Part shown: piece by piece, positions 52,677 to 61,778 of the stretch
How positions within the stretch are numbered: position 1 is the stretch's first letter
How the letters are laid out: every line of letters starts with the position of its first letter
From: Anaerolineales bacterium
GTDB taxonomy: Bacteria; Chloroflexota; Anaerolineae; Anaerolineales; Villigracilaceae
Assembly: GCA_030680795.1 (NCBI GenBank)
Contig: JAUXUL010000016.1
Location: 38,526-102,525 of the forward strand
DNA: 64,000 nt
Reading direction: 5' to 3'
Made by a program: the position numbers and the translations under genes
The notes under the pieces: generated by a model
Databases searched by the model: none
What the model was told of the DNA's origin: nothing
Seen by the model: only the letters and a program-made list of their open reading frames with translations

Positions 52677-54068
52677 ATGAAACGCGTTCACTTCATCGGA
52701 ATTGGTGGTTCAGGGCTTTCTGCCATCGCGCGCCTGCTCAAAGAGAGCGGATATGAAGTGACAGGCTCAGACCGCACACTTTCACAATTTGCGGTTGACC
52801 TTCAAAGCGATGGGGTGACCATTTATATCGGACATCATCCGCGCAATGTGGCGGGAGCAGATCTGGTAATCCGCTCCTCTGCCATTGCGGAAGATAATCC
52901 GGAAGTGGAAGCGGCACAGCGCGCGGGAATCCCTGTCTACAAGCGTGCGGATTTCCTCGGTCGATTGATGTCTGAAAAAACAGGCATTGCAGTTGCAGGC
53001 ACACATGGCAAGACCACCACCACCGCCATGATCGCGTGGACTTTGTACGCAATGAAGCGTGACCCATCTTTTATTGTAGGCAGCACGCTGAATAATTTGA
53101 AAGTCAATGCGCGGGTGGGCAGGGGCAGTGCTTTTGTCATTGAAGCAGATGAATATGACCGCATGTTCCTGGGCCTTAAGCCGCACATTGAAGTGGTGAC
53201 CAATCTGGAACACGATCATCCTGATTGTTACCCAACATTTGAAGATATGTACTCCGCCTTCCAGGATTTTGTAGACCTGCTTCCGCCTGATGGCACGTTG
53301 ATCGTGTGTGCTGAAGATGAAGGCGCTGTGTCATTGTTATCACACGCACGTCGTAAAGGATTAAGCGTGATCTCCTACAGTGTGCAAGGCGAGATGACCA
53401 TTAACAGCCCGCAATGGATGCAGGCGCGCACGCCCAAGCCCAACCATCGCGGCGGCTTTGATTTTTCAGCGATGACGAACATGAGCGCGGAAGCGGCTTC
53501 AATTGTCGCTGCGCGTGTTTCTTTGCAGGTGCCGGGCGAGCATAACGTCCGCAATGCGCTCGCAACATTATCTGTTATTGCCGCGTTGGGTCTTCCGCTT
53601 CAAGAGGCGGCTGATGCGTTGGGTGAATTCACGGGCACGGGCCGCCGGTTTGAAGTGCGCGGCGAGCGTAAAGGTGTGATCGTGATCGATGATTACGCCC
53701 ATCATCCCACTGAAATCCGTGCCACACTGGCTGGTGCGAAAGCGCGTTATCCAAACCATCGCATTTGGGCGGTTTGGCAGCCTCATACCTATTCGCGCAC
53801 GCAAACTTTATTTATTGAATTCTCCCGCGCGTTTGGCGATGCAGATGAGGTGCTTGTCACTGAAATTTATGCCTCACGTGAAGCCAAACAGGAATTTTCT
53901 TCCGCTGAAGTGGTGGGCTCCATGCCTCATCCTTCAGCGCGATATACAGGTTCGCTTGAAGATACGAAGAAATATTTATTGAAGAATCTCCGCTCAGGTG
54001 ATATTGTGATTGTCCTTTCGGCTGGCGATGCAAACCAGATCAGCGACGATCTTTTGAAGGAAATGTGA
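52677..54068 (+). CDS. murC: UDP-N-acetylmuramate-L-alanine ligase
   Basis: The 463-residue Mur ligase starts KRVHFIGIGGSGLSAIARLL and has the ATP loop VAGTHGKTTTTAMIAW near 103-118, EADEYDRMFL near 156-165, NLEHDHPD near 178 and PGEHNVRNALATL near 288. It adds L-alanine to UDP-MurNAc, the first cytoplasmic peptide step. The DYAHHPTEIRATL motif near 340 is the C-terminal signature. Confidence 0.95.
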   Translation: MKRVHFIGIGGSGLSAIARLLKESGYEVTGSDRTLSQFAVDLQSDGVTIYIGHHPRNVAGADLVIRSSAIAEDNPEVEAAQRAGIPVYKRADFLGRLMSEKTGIAVAGTHGKTTTTAMIAWTLYAMKRDPSFIVGSTLNNLKVNARVGRGSAFVIEADEYDRMFLGLKPHIEVVTNLEHDHPDCYPTFEDMYSAFQDFVDLLPPDGTLIVCAEDEGAVSLLSHARRKGLSVISYSVQGEMTINSPQWMQARTPKPNHRGGFDFSAMTNMSAEAASIVAARVSLQVPGEHNVRNALATLSVIAALGLPLQEAADALGEFTGTGRRFEVRGERKGVIVIDDYAHHPTEIRATLAGAKARYPNHRIWAVWQPHTYSRTQTLFIEFSRAFGDADEVLVTEIYASREAKQEFSSAEVVGSMPHPSARYTGSLEDTKKYLLKNLRSGDIVIVLSAGDANQISDDLLKEM

Positions 54069-54076
54069 GGCAGGTT

Positions 54077-54166
54077 ATGGCTGACGACAAACAACAGGCG
54101 CTTCAAAACCTGACTGATGTGATTGCTCTGCCTCTAGTGAACATTTGGAGAAGAAAGCTTACTTGA
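54077..54166 (+). CDS. Very small open frame of 29 residues between murC and murB
   Basis: The frame starts at an ATG with a GAGG site 7 bases upstream, and its stop TGA is 4 bases before the murB ATG. It begins MADDKQQALQNLTDVIALP and ends WRRKLT, mostly an amphipathic helix. It may be a real small protein, a translational coupler for murB or a remnant. I know no homologue. Confidence 0.35.
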   Translation: MADDKQQALQNLTDVIALPLVNIWRRKLT

Positions 54167-54167
54167 G

Positions 54168-55091
54168 ATGATTATGTCCAGTTCCACTTATTCCGTTGAT
54201 ATGTTGCGCCAACAGTTTGGCGATGCAGTGCAGGAGAATGTTTTACTTGCGCCGTACACTTCCGCGCGCATTGGCGGACCTGCGGATGTTTTGGTTATGG
54301 TCAAATCTACCAATGAATTAAGGGATGTAATGATGGTGGTCTGGGAGCGTGAGATACCTTATTATGTAATAGGCGGCGGCTCAAATGTTTTGGTCAGTGA
54401 TCAAGGTGTGCGTGGGGTGGTGGTTTTGAATAAGGCCAAGGAAGTGCGCTTCGAATCAGATGACCAGCCCACAGTCTGGTGTGAAGCGGGAGTCGTCTTT
54501 AGCAACCTTGCGAATCGCTGCGCGTCCAAAGGACTGGCGGGTTTGGAGTGGGCGGCGACAGTCCCCGGCACGATCGGCGGCGCGGTCTATGGAAATGCCG
54601 GCGCATTCGGCGGCGATATGTCTGGTAATCTCATCTGGGCTGAAGTGTTGACGAAGAAAGGACGCGAGAAATTTTCAGTTGAACAAATGGCTTATGGCTA
54701 TCGCACCAGCATATTGAAACGCGGCGAGATTAAAGCAATCGTACTTTCGGCTTTGTTGAGATTAAGAAATTCAACGAAAGAGGAAGTGTCTGTTAAAATC
54801 GAGCAATTCAGTGAAGGCCGAAAAACCACGCAGCCGCCCGGTGCGAGCATGGGTTCCATGTTCAAGAACCCTGAGGGCGATCATGCGGGTCGTTTGATCG
54901 AAGCCGCGGGTTTGAAAGGTACGCGCATCGGCAACGCTGAGATCAGCAAGTTGCACGGAAATTTCTTTATCAATCATGGTGAGACCAAGGCGGAAGATAT
55001 TCACGCCTTGATTCGTTTGGTACAAAAAACTGTAAGTGAAAAATTTGGTCTTCAATTGGAGTTGGAAGTAGAACTTGTTGGCGAATTTTAG
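54168..55091 (+). CDS. murB: UDP-N-acetylenolpyruvoylglucosamine reductase
   Basis: The 307-residue FAD protein has the start-site TSARIGGPADVLV near 28-40, IGGGSNVLVSDQGVRGVVV near 66-84, the GLEWAATVPGTIGGAVYGNAGAFGG motif near 125-149, and the C-terminal GSMFKNPEGDHAGRLIEAAGLKG near 226. It makes UDP-MurNAc and uses NADPH. The S of GSMFKNP and a Glu near 285 fit type II-like MurB. It ends one base before ddl. Confidence 0.94.
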   Translation: MIMSSSTYSVDMLRQQFGDAVQENVLLAPYTSARIGGPADVLVMVKSTNELRDVMMVVWEREIPYYVIGGGSNVLVSDQGVRGVVVLNKAKEVRFESDDQPTVWCEAGVVFSNLANRCASKGLAGLEWAATVPGTIGGAVYGNAGAFGGDMSGNLIWAEVLTKKGREKFSVEQMAYGYRTSILKRGEIKAIVLSALLRLRNSTKEEVSVKIEQFSEGRKTTQPPGASMGSMFKNPEGDHAGRLIEAAGLKGTRIGNAEISKLHGNFFINHGETKAEDIHALIRLVQKTVSEKFGLQLELEVELVGEF

Positions 55092-55092
55092 T

Positions 55093-56205
55093 ATGAAGAA
55101 ACTTCGAATAGCAGTATTGTTTGGCGGTCGCTCAGGTGAACATGATGTTTCACTCATGTCCGCGCGCTCAGTGCTGGCCGCATTGGATGCGGAGAGATAT
55201 GAAGTCATTCAGATTGGCATCACATTGGATGGCGATTGGTTAACTGGCGCGAATACACTTAAAGCTTTTGAAAAAGGAAATATCAAGAACCTTGATCGTG
55301 TTGTGCCTCCATCGGAGCCTTCCCATCAATCTTTGTATATTGTGCGTTCCACAAAAATGGGCGATAAACTCGAAACACTTGCAGGCGTGGATGTGTTCTT
55401 CCCTGTCCTGCATGGTCCTTTTGGTGAGGACGGCACGATGCAGGGCCTGTTTGAATTGGCGGATGTTGCCTATGTGGGCGCGGGCGTGGCGGGTTCCTCC
55501 GTTGGCATGGACAAAGGCATCTTCAAGGATGTCATGCTCGCCAACAACATACCCATCGTCGCTTCGCTGCTTGTCCTGCGAAGTGAGATCGAAAACGATA
55601 TGAATACCGTGATCGATAAAGCTGAAAAAATGGGCACATATCCATTCTTTGCAAAACCTGCCAACCTTGGCTCTTCGGTTGGCATCAGCAAATGCAACTC
55701 ACGTTCCGATCTTGCCGAAGGTTTGATGGAAGCCGCGCGTTATGACCGCCGCCTTATCATCGAGCGCGGTGTGGGTAATGCGCGTGAAGTGGAAGTAAGT
55801 GTGCTGGGCAATGAAGACCCGCAGACTTCTGTTTGCGGCGAGATCCTGCCGAGCCGCGAATTCTATTCCTATGAATCAAAATATGTGGATGGCACATCCG
55901 GTCTCATTATCCCTGCGCAATTGCCGGATGAAGTCACCAGCAAGATTCGTGAGTATGCCGTCTGTGCCTATAAAGCCATAGACTGCGCTGGCATGGCACG
56001 CGCTGATTTCTTCGTTGAAAATAATACGCACAGGATTTATTTGAATGAATTGAATACATTGCCAGGTTTTACATCCATCAGCATGTATCCCAAGCTATGG
56101 CAGGCCAGCGGGTTGACCTATCCACAGCTGGTTGACCGTTTGATCGAACTCGCGTTGGAACGCAAGCAGCAACGTGACCACACAGAGCATCGGAGGACGG
56201 CATGA
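55093..56205 (+). CDS. ddl: D-alanine-D-alanine ligase
   Basis: The 370-residue protein starts MKKLRIAVLFGGRSGEHDVSLMSA, has HGPFGEDGTMQGLFELADVAYVG near 101-123, the ATP-grasp FAKPANLGSSVGISK near 186-200 and the C-terminal RADFFVENNTHRIYLNELNTLPGFT near 302-326. The alternative ATG at 55075 overlaps murB and adds residues that are not family-like. It is the main Ddl; a second, distant ATP-grasp gene lies at 37290. Confidence 0.94.
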   Translation: MKKLRIAVLFGGRSGEHDVSLMSARSVLAALDAERYEVIQIGITLDGDWLTGANTLKAFEKGNIKNLDRVVPPSEPSHQSLYIVRSTKMGDKLETLAGVDVFFPVLHGPFGEDGTMQGLFELADVAYVGAGVAGSSVGMDKGIFKDVMLANNIPIVASLLVLRSEIENDMNTVIDKAEKMGTYPFFAKPANLGSSVGISKCNSRSDLAEGLMEAARYDRRLIIERGVGNAREVEVSVLGNEDPQTSVCGEILPSREFYSYESKYVDGTSGLIIPAQLPDEVTSKIREYAVCAYKAIDCAGMARADFFVENNTHRIYLNELNTLPGFTSISMYPKLWQASGLTYPQLVDRLIELALERKQQRDHTEHRRTA

Positions 56206-57209
56206 GTGACAGACGTGAACTTTCCCGTGCTGAACTCGTCCGCCGCCGCCGTGCGGTGCATACTGCGAAAGAGTTCGAACAAACTTCCAAGCGCGCACTC
56301 AAGCCGATTGTGCCAGTCATTTCACGCATACCGGCGCATGCGGTCACATCCAACCCCAGGCTGGTGGCCAAGCCCCGCCGATTTAATGTTGCGCTTGGTT
56401 TGCCGGAATTCCTCTTACAGAAGCCAAACATTTTCGTGCCGCGCTTTCATGCAAATTGGCGGATTATCTCCATTTTTATCGCGCTAATGCTAGGCACTGC
56501 TATTTATTTGACTCTCACACTTCCTTACTTTTTTGTCCCTGCCGCAACAGTGCTCGGGAACAATCGTTTAAGCAGGGAAGAGATCAACGCAGTGCTTGGC
56601 GTTACGGGTCAATCCATTTTTACTGTCCAGCCGCAGGATGTTGAAACACGCTTGCTGATAAACTATCCAGAACTGTTTTCAGCGGAAGTAAATGTTTATT
56701 TGCCGCACCATGTTTACGTTACAGTCGTCGAACGCCAGCCCGTCATCCTGTGGCAAAGAGGTGAAGGCTATACCTGGATCGATGGCACAGGCGTGGCATT
56801 CCGTCCAAGAGGTTTTGTGGATGGACTTGCCCCCGTCATCGCTTTAGATGAACCGCCCGCAGGCACTGCGCTGGATCCGCTCAGCCCGCCGCCATACATG
56901 CAAAAAGAATTAGTGGATGCAATTCTCGCTCTTTCTCCGCTCGTGCCTGCCGGCTCGACCATGACATTCGACTCAGCCCAGGGCCTCGGCTGGACAGACT
57001 CGCGCGGCTGGAAAGCTTCCTTTGGCATAAGCGCAAACGACATGCCTTTGAAGATGCGCGTGTATCAATCATTGGTTGATTCGTTGACCGCGCGCGGCAG
57101 GTTCCCTGAATATATTAATGTGGTCTATCCCGATGCGCCTTCTTATCGCATGGCTGAAAATGCAGTTGACGATTTAACCGAAGAAGCAACAGTGAGCAGT
57201 GGACAATAA
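56202..57209 (+). CDS. ftsQ: Division protein FtsQ/DivIB
   Basis: The 335-residue protein has a long, Arg-rich cytoplasmic part (1-80), a transmembrane helix (ISIFIALMLGTAIYLTLTL near 86-104), a POTRA domain from about 110 (VLGNNRLSREEINAVLGV) and a beta domain with YLPHHVYVTVVERQPVILWQRG near 167-188. It links the early and late division proteins. The cytoplasmic region is longer than in most. It overlaps ddl by 4 bases. Confidence 0.88.
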   Translation: MSDRRELSRAELVRRRRAVHTAKEFEQTSKRALKPIVPVISRIPAHAVTSNPRLVAKPRRFNVALGLPEFLLQKPNIFVPRFHANWRIISIFIALMLGTAIYLTLTLPYFFVPAATVLGNNRLSREEINAVLGVTGQSIFTVQPQDVETRLLINYPELFSAEVNVYLPHHVYVTVVERQPVILWQRGEGYTWIDGTGVAFRPRGFVDGLAPVIALDEPPAGTALDPLSPPPYMQKELVDAILALSPLVPAGSTMTFDSAQGLGWTDSRGWKASFGISANDMPLKMRVYQSLVDSLTARGRFPEYINVVYPDAPSYRMAENAVDDLTEEATVSSGQ

Positions 57210-57210
57210 G

Positions 57211-58455
57211 ATGGATGAAATCGTAGTCGGCATTGACGTAGGCACAACCAAAGTTTGCACCCTCGTTGGGCGGGTGGAGGATGAAAAATCCATCCGCATA
57301 CTTGGTGTTGGTATTGAACCTTCGCAGGGCATTCGCAAAGGTATTATTGTAGACCTCCCCGCCGCATCACAAGCCATCAAACGTTCGGTTGAAAAGGCGG
57401 AACATACTTCCGGTTTGGAGATCACCACTGGCTTGGTCAGTCTTGCAGGGGCACATGTCTCATCTGTGAACAGCCGCGGCGCGACGGGTGTGCCTGGCGG
57501 AATTATTGGCGCAATGGATATTGCGCGTGCGCTCGAACAGGCACAGGCAGTTGCCATTCCACATGACCGCGAGATCGTACATGTCATTCAGCGCGGCATC
57601 ACAGTGGATGGACAGGAGGGCGTGAAGACTCCGATTGGTATGCACGGCTTCAAACTTGAAGTCGAAACACATATCATCACTGCCGCTGCCGCAACAGTGG
57701 ATAACCTGCGTCAATGCGTGGGCGCGGCAGGTGTTGATATTCAACAATTCGTTTTGAATCCGCTTGCATCTGCTGAAGTGGTCTTGACCGAGCAGGAACG
57801 CCAGATGGGCGTTGCGGTTTGCGATATCGGCGGCGGCACCACCGACCTCGCAATTTATGTGAACGACGATGTCTGGCACACAATGGTGCTGGCTGTCGGC
57901 GGCAACCACGTTACCCAGGATATTGCGCATGGCTTGCGTTTGCCCTTGTCTCAGGCGGAGGAAGTGAAGAAGCAGCAAGGCCATGCCGTTCGGTCCGAAA
58001 TAGGAAGCGATGAGTATTTCTCCATCCGCCCATTTGGCGAGGATCATGATGTGAAGATCAATCGCCAGGACCTGGCTCACATTATCGAAGCCCGTATTGA
58101 AGAAACCTTTGGTTTGATCCTGCAGGAAATAAAACGCTCCGGGTATGATGGCTTGCTTCCTGCAGGCATGGTGTTGACGGGCGGTACTTCTGCTTTGCCC
58201 GGCATCAAACGTATTGCAAGCGAAATATTAGGAATGCCCGTGCGTACGGCCCAACCTGAAAACCTCACGGGACTTGTTGATAAATTGAATTCGCCTGCAT
58301 ATTCCACAAGTGTGGGACTGTTGCGCTGGGTTACCACCATGCGTGGAGAGGATATCCCCGTTTCAGGCGGTAACAAAAAACGACGCAGATCACAAGGAGA
58401 GAAAACCATGAATTTTGATGATGTCAAAAATTGGATAAAAAGATTACTTCCGTGA
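57211..58455 (+). CDS. ftsA: Division protein FtsA
   Basis: The actin-like ATPase starts MDEIVVGIDVGTTKVCTLVG, has the 1C domain near 90-150, the phosphate 2 motif VCDIGGGTTDLAIY near 206-219, and the adenosine motif VLTGGTSALPGIKRIA near 313-328. The last 13 residues (FDDVKNWIKRLLP) form the expected amphipathic membrane-targeting helix. The ATG at 57211 follows the ftsQ stop by one base; a GTG at 57199 is an alternative. It anchors FtsZ to the membrane. Confidence 0.93.
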   Translation: MDEIVVGIDVGTTKVCTLVGRVEDEKSIRILGVGIEPSQGIRKGIIVDLPAASQAIKRSVEKAEHTSGLEITTGLVSLAGAHVSSVNSRGATGVPGGIIGAMDIARALEQAQAVAIPHDREIVHVIQRGITVDGQEGVKTPIGMHGFKLEVETHIITAAAATVDNLRQCVGAAGVDIQQFVLNPLASAEVVLTEQERQMGVAVCDIGGGTTDLAIYVNDDVWHTMVLAVGGNHVTQDIAHGLRLPLSQAEEVKKQQGHAVRSEIGSDEYFSIRPFGEDHDVKINRQDLAHIIEARIEETFGLILQEIKRSGYDGLLPAGMVLTGGTSALPGIKRIASEILGMPVRTAQPENLTGLVDKLNSPAYSTSVGLLRWVTTMRGEDIPVSGGNKKRRRSQGEKTMNFDDVKNWIKRLLP

Positions 58456-58456
58456 T

Positions 58457-58486
58457 TTATCATTACTCATTAATGAGTAATGATAA
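58457..58486. promoter_or_regulatory. Thirty-base perfect palindrome between ftsA and ftsZ
   Basis: The 30 bases read the same on both strands (centre between 58471 and 58472; left half TTATCATTACTCATT). It begins 1 base after the ftsA stop and lies 84 bases before ftsZ. No T run follows, so it is more likely an operator or RNA-processing hairpin than a terminator. It could also be a dispersed element. Confidence 0.6.
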
Positions 58487-58569
58487 TAATAAAAATTGGC
58501 TAGTTTTTACCCTATTAAGATTCCGCATACTAGTTTAAGATAAGGCATATTCCTTGCCAGGAGAAGCAA

Positions 58570-59745
58570 ATGGACTCGATCAAAAGAAATCTGCAAACCG
58601 AAGCCTTCGCCCGTATTAAAGTAATTGGCGTGGGTGGTGCCGGTCAGAATGCCGTAAACCGCATGATGGAAGAAGGCATTCAAGGCGTTGAATTCATCGC
58701 TGCCAACTCAGATGCGCAGGCGCTTACGCTTTCACGCGCGCCGGTGCGTGTGCGCCTGGGCGACAAGATCACACGCGGGCTGGGCGCGGGCGGTGATCCT
58801 GAAGTTGGCCGCAAAGCCGCGGAAGAAACATCCGACGAACTTTATAACGTGCTCAAAGGCGCGGATATGGTTTTCGTCACCGCGGGCATGGGCGGCGGCA
58901 CCGGCACAGGTGCGGCTCCTGTTGTTGCTCAGGTTGCAAAGGAGTGCGGCGCTCTCACCATTGGCGTGGTTACACGTCCATTTACATTTGAAGGCGGCAA
59001 GCGCTCACAATCTGCTGAAGCAGGTGTGGTGAAAATGAAGGAACACTCGCACACCCTCATCTCCATCCCGAATGACCGCTTGCTTCAACTGGCTGATAAG
59101 AAATCATCCCTGCAGGCTGCCTTCCGCATGGCGGATGAAGTTCTGCATCAAGGTATTCAAGGCATCTCGGAGTTGATTACCATCCCTGGCTTGATCAATC
59201 TGGATTTTGCCGACGTTCGCGCTATCATGTCAGAAGGCGGCGCTGCGCTTATGGCAGTCGGTCGCGGCAGCGGTGAAGAACGCGCCAAACAAGCCGCTGA
59301 ACAAGCCATCTCAAGTCAACTGCTTGATATCACCATTGACGGCGCGCGCGGTGTGCTCTTCAATGTCACCGGCGGTTCGGACATGACCCTCTTCGAAGTC
59401 AACCAAGCCGCAGCGATCATCCGTGAAACGGCACATCCGGATGTCAATATGATCTTCGGCGCGGTCATTGACCCGGAAATGAGTGACGAGATTCGTGTCA
59501 CCGTCATCGCAACTGGATTTGAACGGAGTGGAGTCCCGCGCCGCGCTTTGGAACGCCTCCCGCGTAACGAGAAGCCTGTTTCCCATGCTGGGACGATGTC
59601 TGCTTCGACACTCTTCACACGCCCAAGCGAATCGGTCAGCGTGGGCGCTGATTACAAATCCTCGGCTGAATCAAAACCTGCATCCCAACCGTCCATTAAT
59701 AGCGACGATCTGGATGTCCCGACGTTTTTGAGAAATAGACGATAA
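58570..59745 (+). CDS. ftsZ: Cell division GTPase FtsZ
   Basis: The 391-residue tubulin homologue has [17 protein letters not shown] near 16-32, the GTP-binding loop GGGTGTG at 108-114, NSDAQAL near 46, and the T7 loop [12 protein letters not shown] near 206. The C-terminal variable tail ends [12 protein letters not shown], the FtsA-binding peptide. It forms the Z-ring. AGGAG precedes the ATG. It is the last gene of the division cluster, before a strong terminator. Confidence 0.97.
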   Translation: MDSIKRNLQTEAFARIKVIGVGGAGQNAVNRMMEEGIQGVEFIAANSDAQALTLSRAPVRVRLGDKITRGLGAGGDPEVGRKAAEETSDELYNVLKGADMVFVTAGMGGGTGTGAAPVVAQVAKECGALTIGVVTRPFTFEGGKRSQSAEAGVVKMKEHSHTLISIPNDRLLQLADKKSSLQAAFRMADEVLHQGIQGISELITIPGLINLDFADVRAIMSEGGAALMAVGRGSGEERAKQAAEQAISSQLLDITIDGARGVLFNVTGGSDMTLFEVNQAAAIIRETAHPDVNMIFGAVIDPEMSDEIRVTVIATGFERSGVPRRALERLPRNEKPVSHAGTMSASTLFTRPSESVSVGADYKSSAESKPASQPSINSDDLDVPTFLRNRR

Positions 59746-59760
59746 GTTGTAGTAAAACGG

Positions 59761-59804
59761 AAGTGACAGTCACCTTCGCGAAGCGGGTGACTGTCACTTT
59801 TTTT
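59761..59804 (+). terminator. Strong rho-independent terminator after ftsZ
   Basis: A 14-bp perfect stem (AAGTGACAGTCACC and its complement) encloses an 11-base loop that itself contains TTCGCGAA, and is followed by seven Ts. It closes the division and wall cluster. Confidence 0.9.
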
Positions 59805-59812
59805 ATTCGTGC

Positions 59813-59818
59813 TAAAAT
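59813..59818 (+). promoter_or_regulatory. -10 box of a leaderless membrane protein gene
   Basis: TAAAAT lies 7 bases before the ATG at 59826, directly after the ftsZ terminator, with no clear -35 box. Confidence 0.5.
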
Positions 59819-59825
59819 ATATCCA

Positions 59826-60251
59826 ATGAAAGCCAAACTCCCACACCATGAGCATTATTCTTATCGACAACACCACAAACAGCGCCTGACGCAAGTCATT
59901 CTACCTGTGATGATTAGCGTGTTGTTGATGATCGGCATGATTGCGCTGATCAGTCTGACCACATTTAGGTCTGGCGGGGAGGTGGGCCGCTGGGCGGCCA
60001 TCTCCACGATCTGGATCGTCATTCCGATTATGATCGCGGGGTTGATCGTTCTTGCAATCCTGATCGGTCTCATATACCTGATGGCGCGTGCGCTGGGCGC
60101 TCTGCCGCGCTATACCGGCATTGCCCAGGATTATGTTAACAAAGCGCGCACATATATCCTGCGCGCGGCGGATATGGCTGTGAAGCCCATGCTTGCCCTG
60201 AACGGCTGGCTTGAATATATTAAAGCATTCTTTGGAAGGATAACCCCATGA
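59826..60251 (+). CDS. Small membrane protein of unknown function
   Basis: About 141 residues starting MKAKLPHHEHYSYRQHHKQRL, with a His/Arg/Tyr-rich cytoplasmic start, two membrane segments (about 26-50 and 60-85) and an amphipathic tail. The ATG at 59826 sits 7 bases from a -10 box; an upstream ATG at 59763 lies inside the terminator and is unlikely. It overlaps the next gene by 4 bases. I do not recognise the family. Confidence 0.65.
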   Translation: MKAKLPHHEHYSYRQHHKQRLTQVILPVMISVLLMIGMIALISLTTFRSGGEVGRWAAISTIWIVIPIMIAGLIVLAILIGLIYLMARALGALPRYTGIAQDYVNKARTYILRAADMAVKPMLALNGWLEYIKAFFGRITP

Positions 60252-60439
60252 ATAAAAGCAGAGTAATAATCGGCGGCGCACTGATCGGCGCTGTTACAGG
60301 TCTGATTGCCGCCTTGCTACTTAACCGCCGCGCCGAAAGGAACGAACGCGAATCAGCCATCACCACTGGTGAAGGGTTAAAACTCGGCGTGCTCGTCTTT
60401 GGCTTATTGCGCGCCATCGCCTCGCTGGGTGATGATTAA
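60248..60439 (+). CDS. Very small YtxH-like membrane protein
   Basis: The 63-residue protein starts MNKSRVIIGGALIGAVTGLIAALLLNRR, one Gly/Ala-rich transmembrane helix followed by a short charged region and GVLVFGLLRAIASL. The first part recalls YtxH-type small envelope proteins, but the likeness is weak. It overlaps the preceding gene by 4 bases and is followed by a terminator, so the two form a small operon. Confidence 0.6.
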   Translation: MNKSRVIIGGALIGAVTGLIAALLLNRRAERNERESAITTGEGLKLGVLVFGLLRAIASLGDD

Positions 60440-60464
60440 CAGACCGTCGCCGAGGGACAATTGA

Positions 60465-60490
60465 CCGAGGATTTAACCTCGGTTTTTTTT
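60465..60490 (+). terminator. Rho-independent terminator of the two-gene operon
   Basis: CCGAGG, ATTTAA, CCTCGG form a 6-bp stem with 6-base loop, followed by eight Ts, 26 bases after the stop codon of the 63-residue protein. Confidence 0.85.
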
Positions 60491-60528
60491 ATCCCGTACC
60501 TTTCACTATCCACTATCCATCATCAACC

Positions 60529-61776
60529 ATGATAACTATTTCCAAACTTACATTTCGCCGCTTCCTGCTCGGTCAGCAGGGACTTTGGCCGGGGCGTCGT
60601 TTCAAAGGGTTAAGCGGCACGACCAGGGCCATCCACCAAATGCAGGTTCTGCAACTAGACCCATTGAACATTGTTGCGCGTAGCCAGGAAATCGCGTTAC
60701 ATGGCCGCGTGCTCGATTTTAAGCTGGAACATCTTTATCAAGCCGTGTATGAAAAACGCGGTTTTTTTGATTATGGCGGCTGGCTGTTCATGTATCCAAT
60801 TCAGGAGTTTCCGTATTGGCGCTTGCCCATGAAACATCGCGAAGAACGGGGCATGAATTACGAATCATTCAAGCACCCTCCGGCTGAGTTGACAAAGTTT
60901 GTGTTGAACGAATTGCGCGAGCGCGGCCCGCTGGGCAACCGTGACTTTAGTGGGCAGGCAGTCAAGGCATGGAGTTATCGCGGACGGAAGGAAGCCTCCA
61001 TCGCGTTGTATTATTTGTGGTTGATCGGCGAGGTGATGATCACAAACCGCAAGGGTTTTGACCGCATCTATGACCTGCGTGAACGCGTCCTGCCGAGTGA
61101 ATATGACCATGTTGCGCCTGAATCGGAAGCCGAAGATTTTTTCAGCCGCAAGGCGATTGCATATCTTGGTCTCGCGCGCGAAAGCACGTGGCGCACCAGC
61201 CTGGCTCATTTTATTCATCGTAATGTTTCTCGTGAAGAATCGAAAAATCGAGTGGAAGGACTCATCGAACAGGGAATTGCCTCACGGGTGTGCGTGGAAG
61301 GCTCACAGGATGGATATCTGGTCTTGAACAGCGACCAGCCTCACCTGTTCGAATTGGAGGCGGGGCGGATTCCAAAAGCATGGAAACCAAAAGGTCCAAC
61401 AACCGAGGAGGAAGTCACCTTGCTCGCACCGTTGGAAACGATCAGCGCAAGAGGGCGCGCGAAAAAAGTTTTTGATTTTGAATATCTATGGGAAGTGTAT
61501 AAGCCCGTTCATCAACGCCGCTGGGGATATTACACCCTGCCCATTTTATACGGGGATGACCTCGTGGCGCGGCTTGACCCGAAACTGGACCGCAAAACGA
61601 ACACCCTGCACATCCTGGGCTTCTGGCTCGAAGATGACACTCCGAAAAATGAAGCCTTCGTTAATGCGCTCGCCAAGGGGCTCAAGAGATTTGCGGATAT
61701 GATCGGCACAGAGAAATTTGACTTGAGCGGGATCAGGCAGGTAAAATTACGTTCATATTTAAAGAAGAAATTATAA
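60529..61776 (+). CDS. YcaQ/AlkX-type winged-helix DNA glycosylase
   Basis: The 415-residue protein has the HTH_42-type fold of YcaQ/AlkX, which unhooks interstrand DNA cross-links. QLDPLNIVARSQE near 39-51 holds the conserved Q-phi-D/Q region, AYLGLARESTW lies near 212, and the C-terminal half has VTLLAPLETISARGRAKKVFDFEYLWEVYKP near 294-324 and YYTLPILYGDDLVARLDPK near 334-352. The start has no strong ribosome-binding site. It is followed 2 bases later by the peptidase gene. Confidence 0.8.
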   Translation: MITISKLTFRRFLLGQQGLWPGRRFKGLSGTTRAIHQMQVLQLDPLNIVARSQEIALHGRVLDFKLEHLYQAVYEKRGFFDYGGWLFMYPIQEFPYWRLPMKHREERGMNYESFKHPPAELTKFVLNELRERGPLGNRDFSGQAVKAWSYRGRKEASIALYYLWLIGEVMITNRKGFDRIYDLRERVLPSEYDHVAPESEAEDFFSRKAIAYLGLARESTWRTSLAHFIHRNVSREESKNRVEGLIEQGIASRVCVEGSQDGYLVLNSDQPHLFELEAGRIPKAWKPKGPTTEEEVTLLAPLETISARGRAKKVFDFEYLWEVYKPVHQRRWGYYTLPILYGDDLVARLDPKLDRKTNTLHILGFWLEDDTPKNEAFVNALAKGLKRFADMIGTEKFDLSGIRQVKLRSYLKKKL

Positions 61777-61778
61777 AA

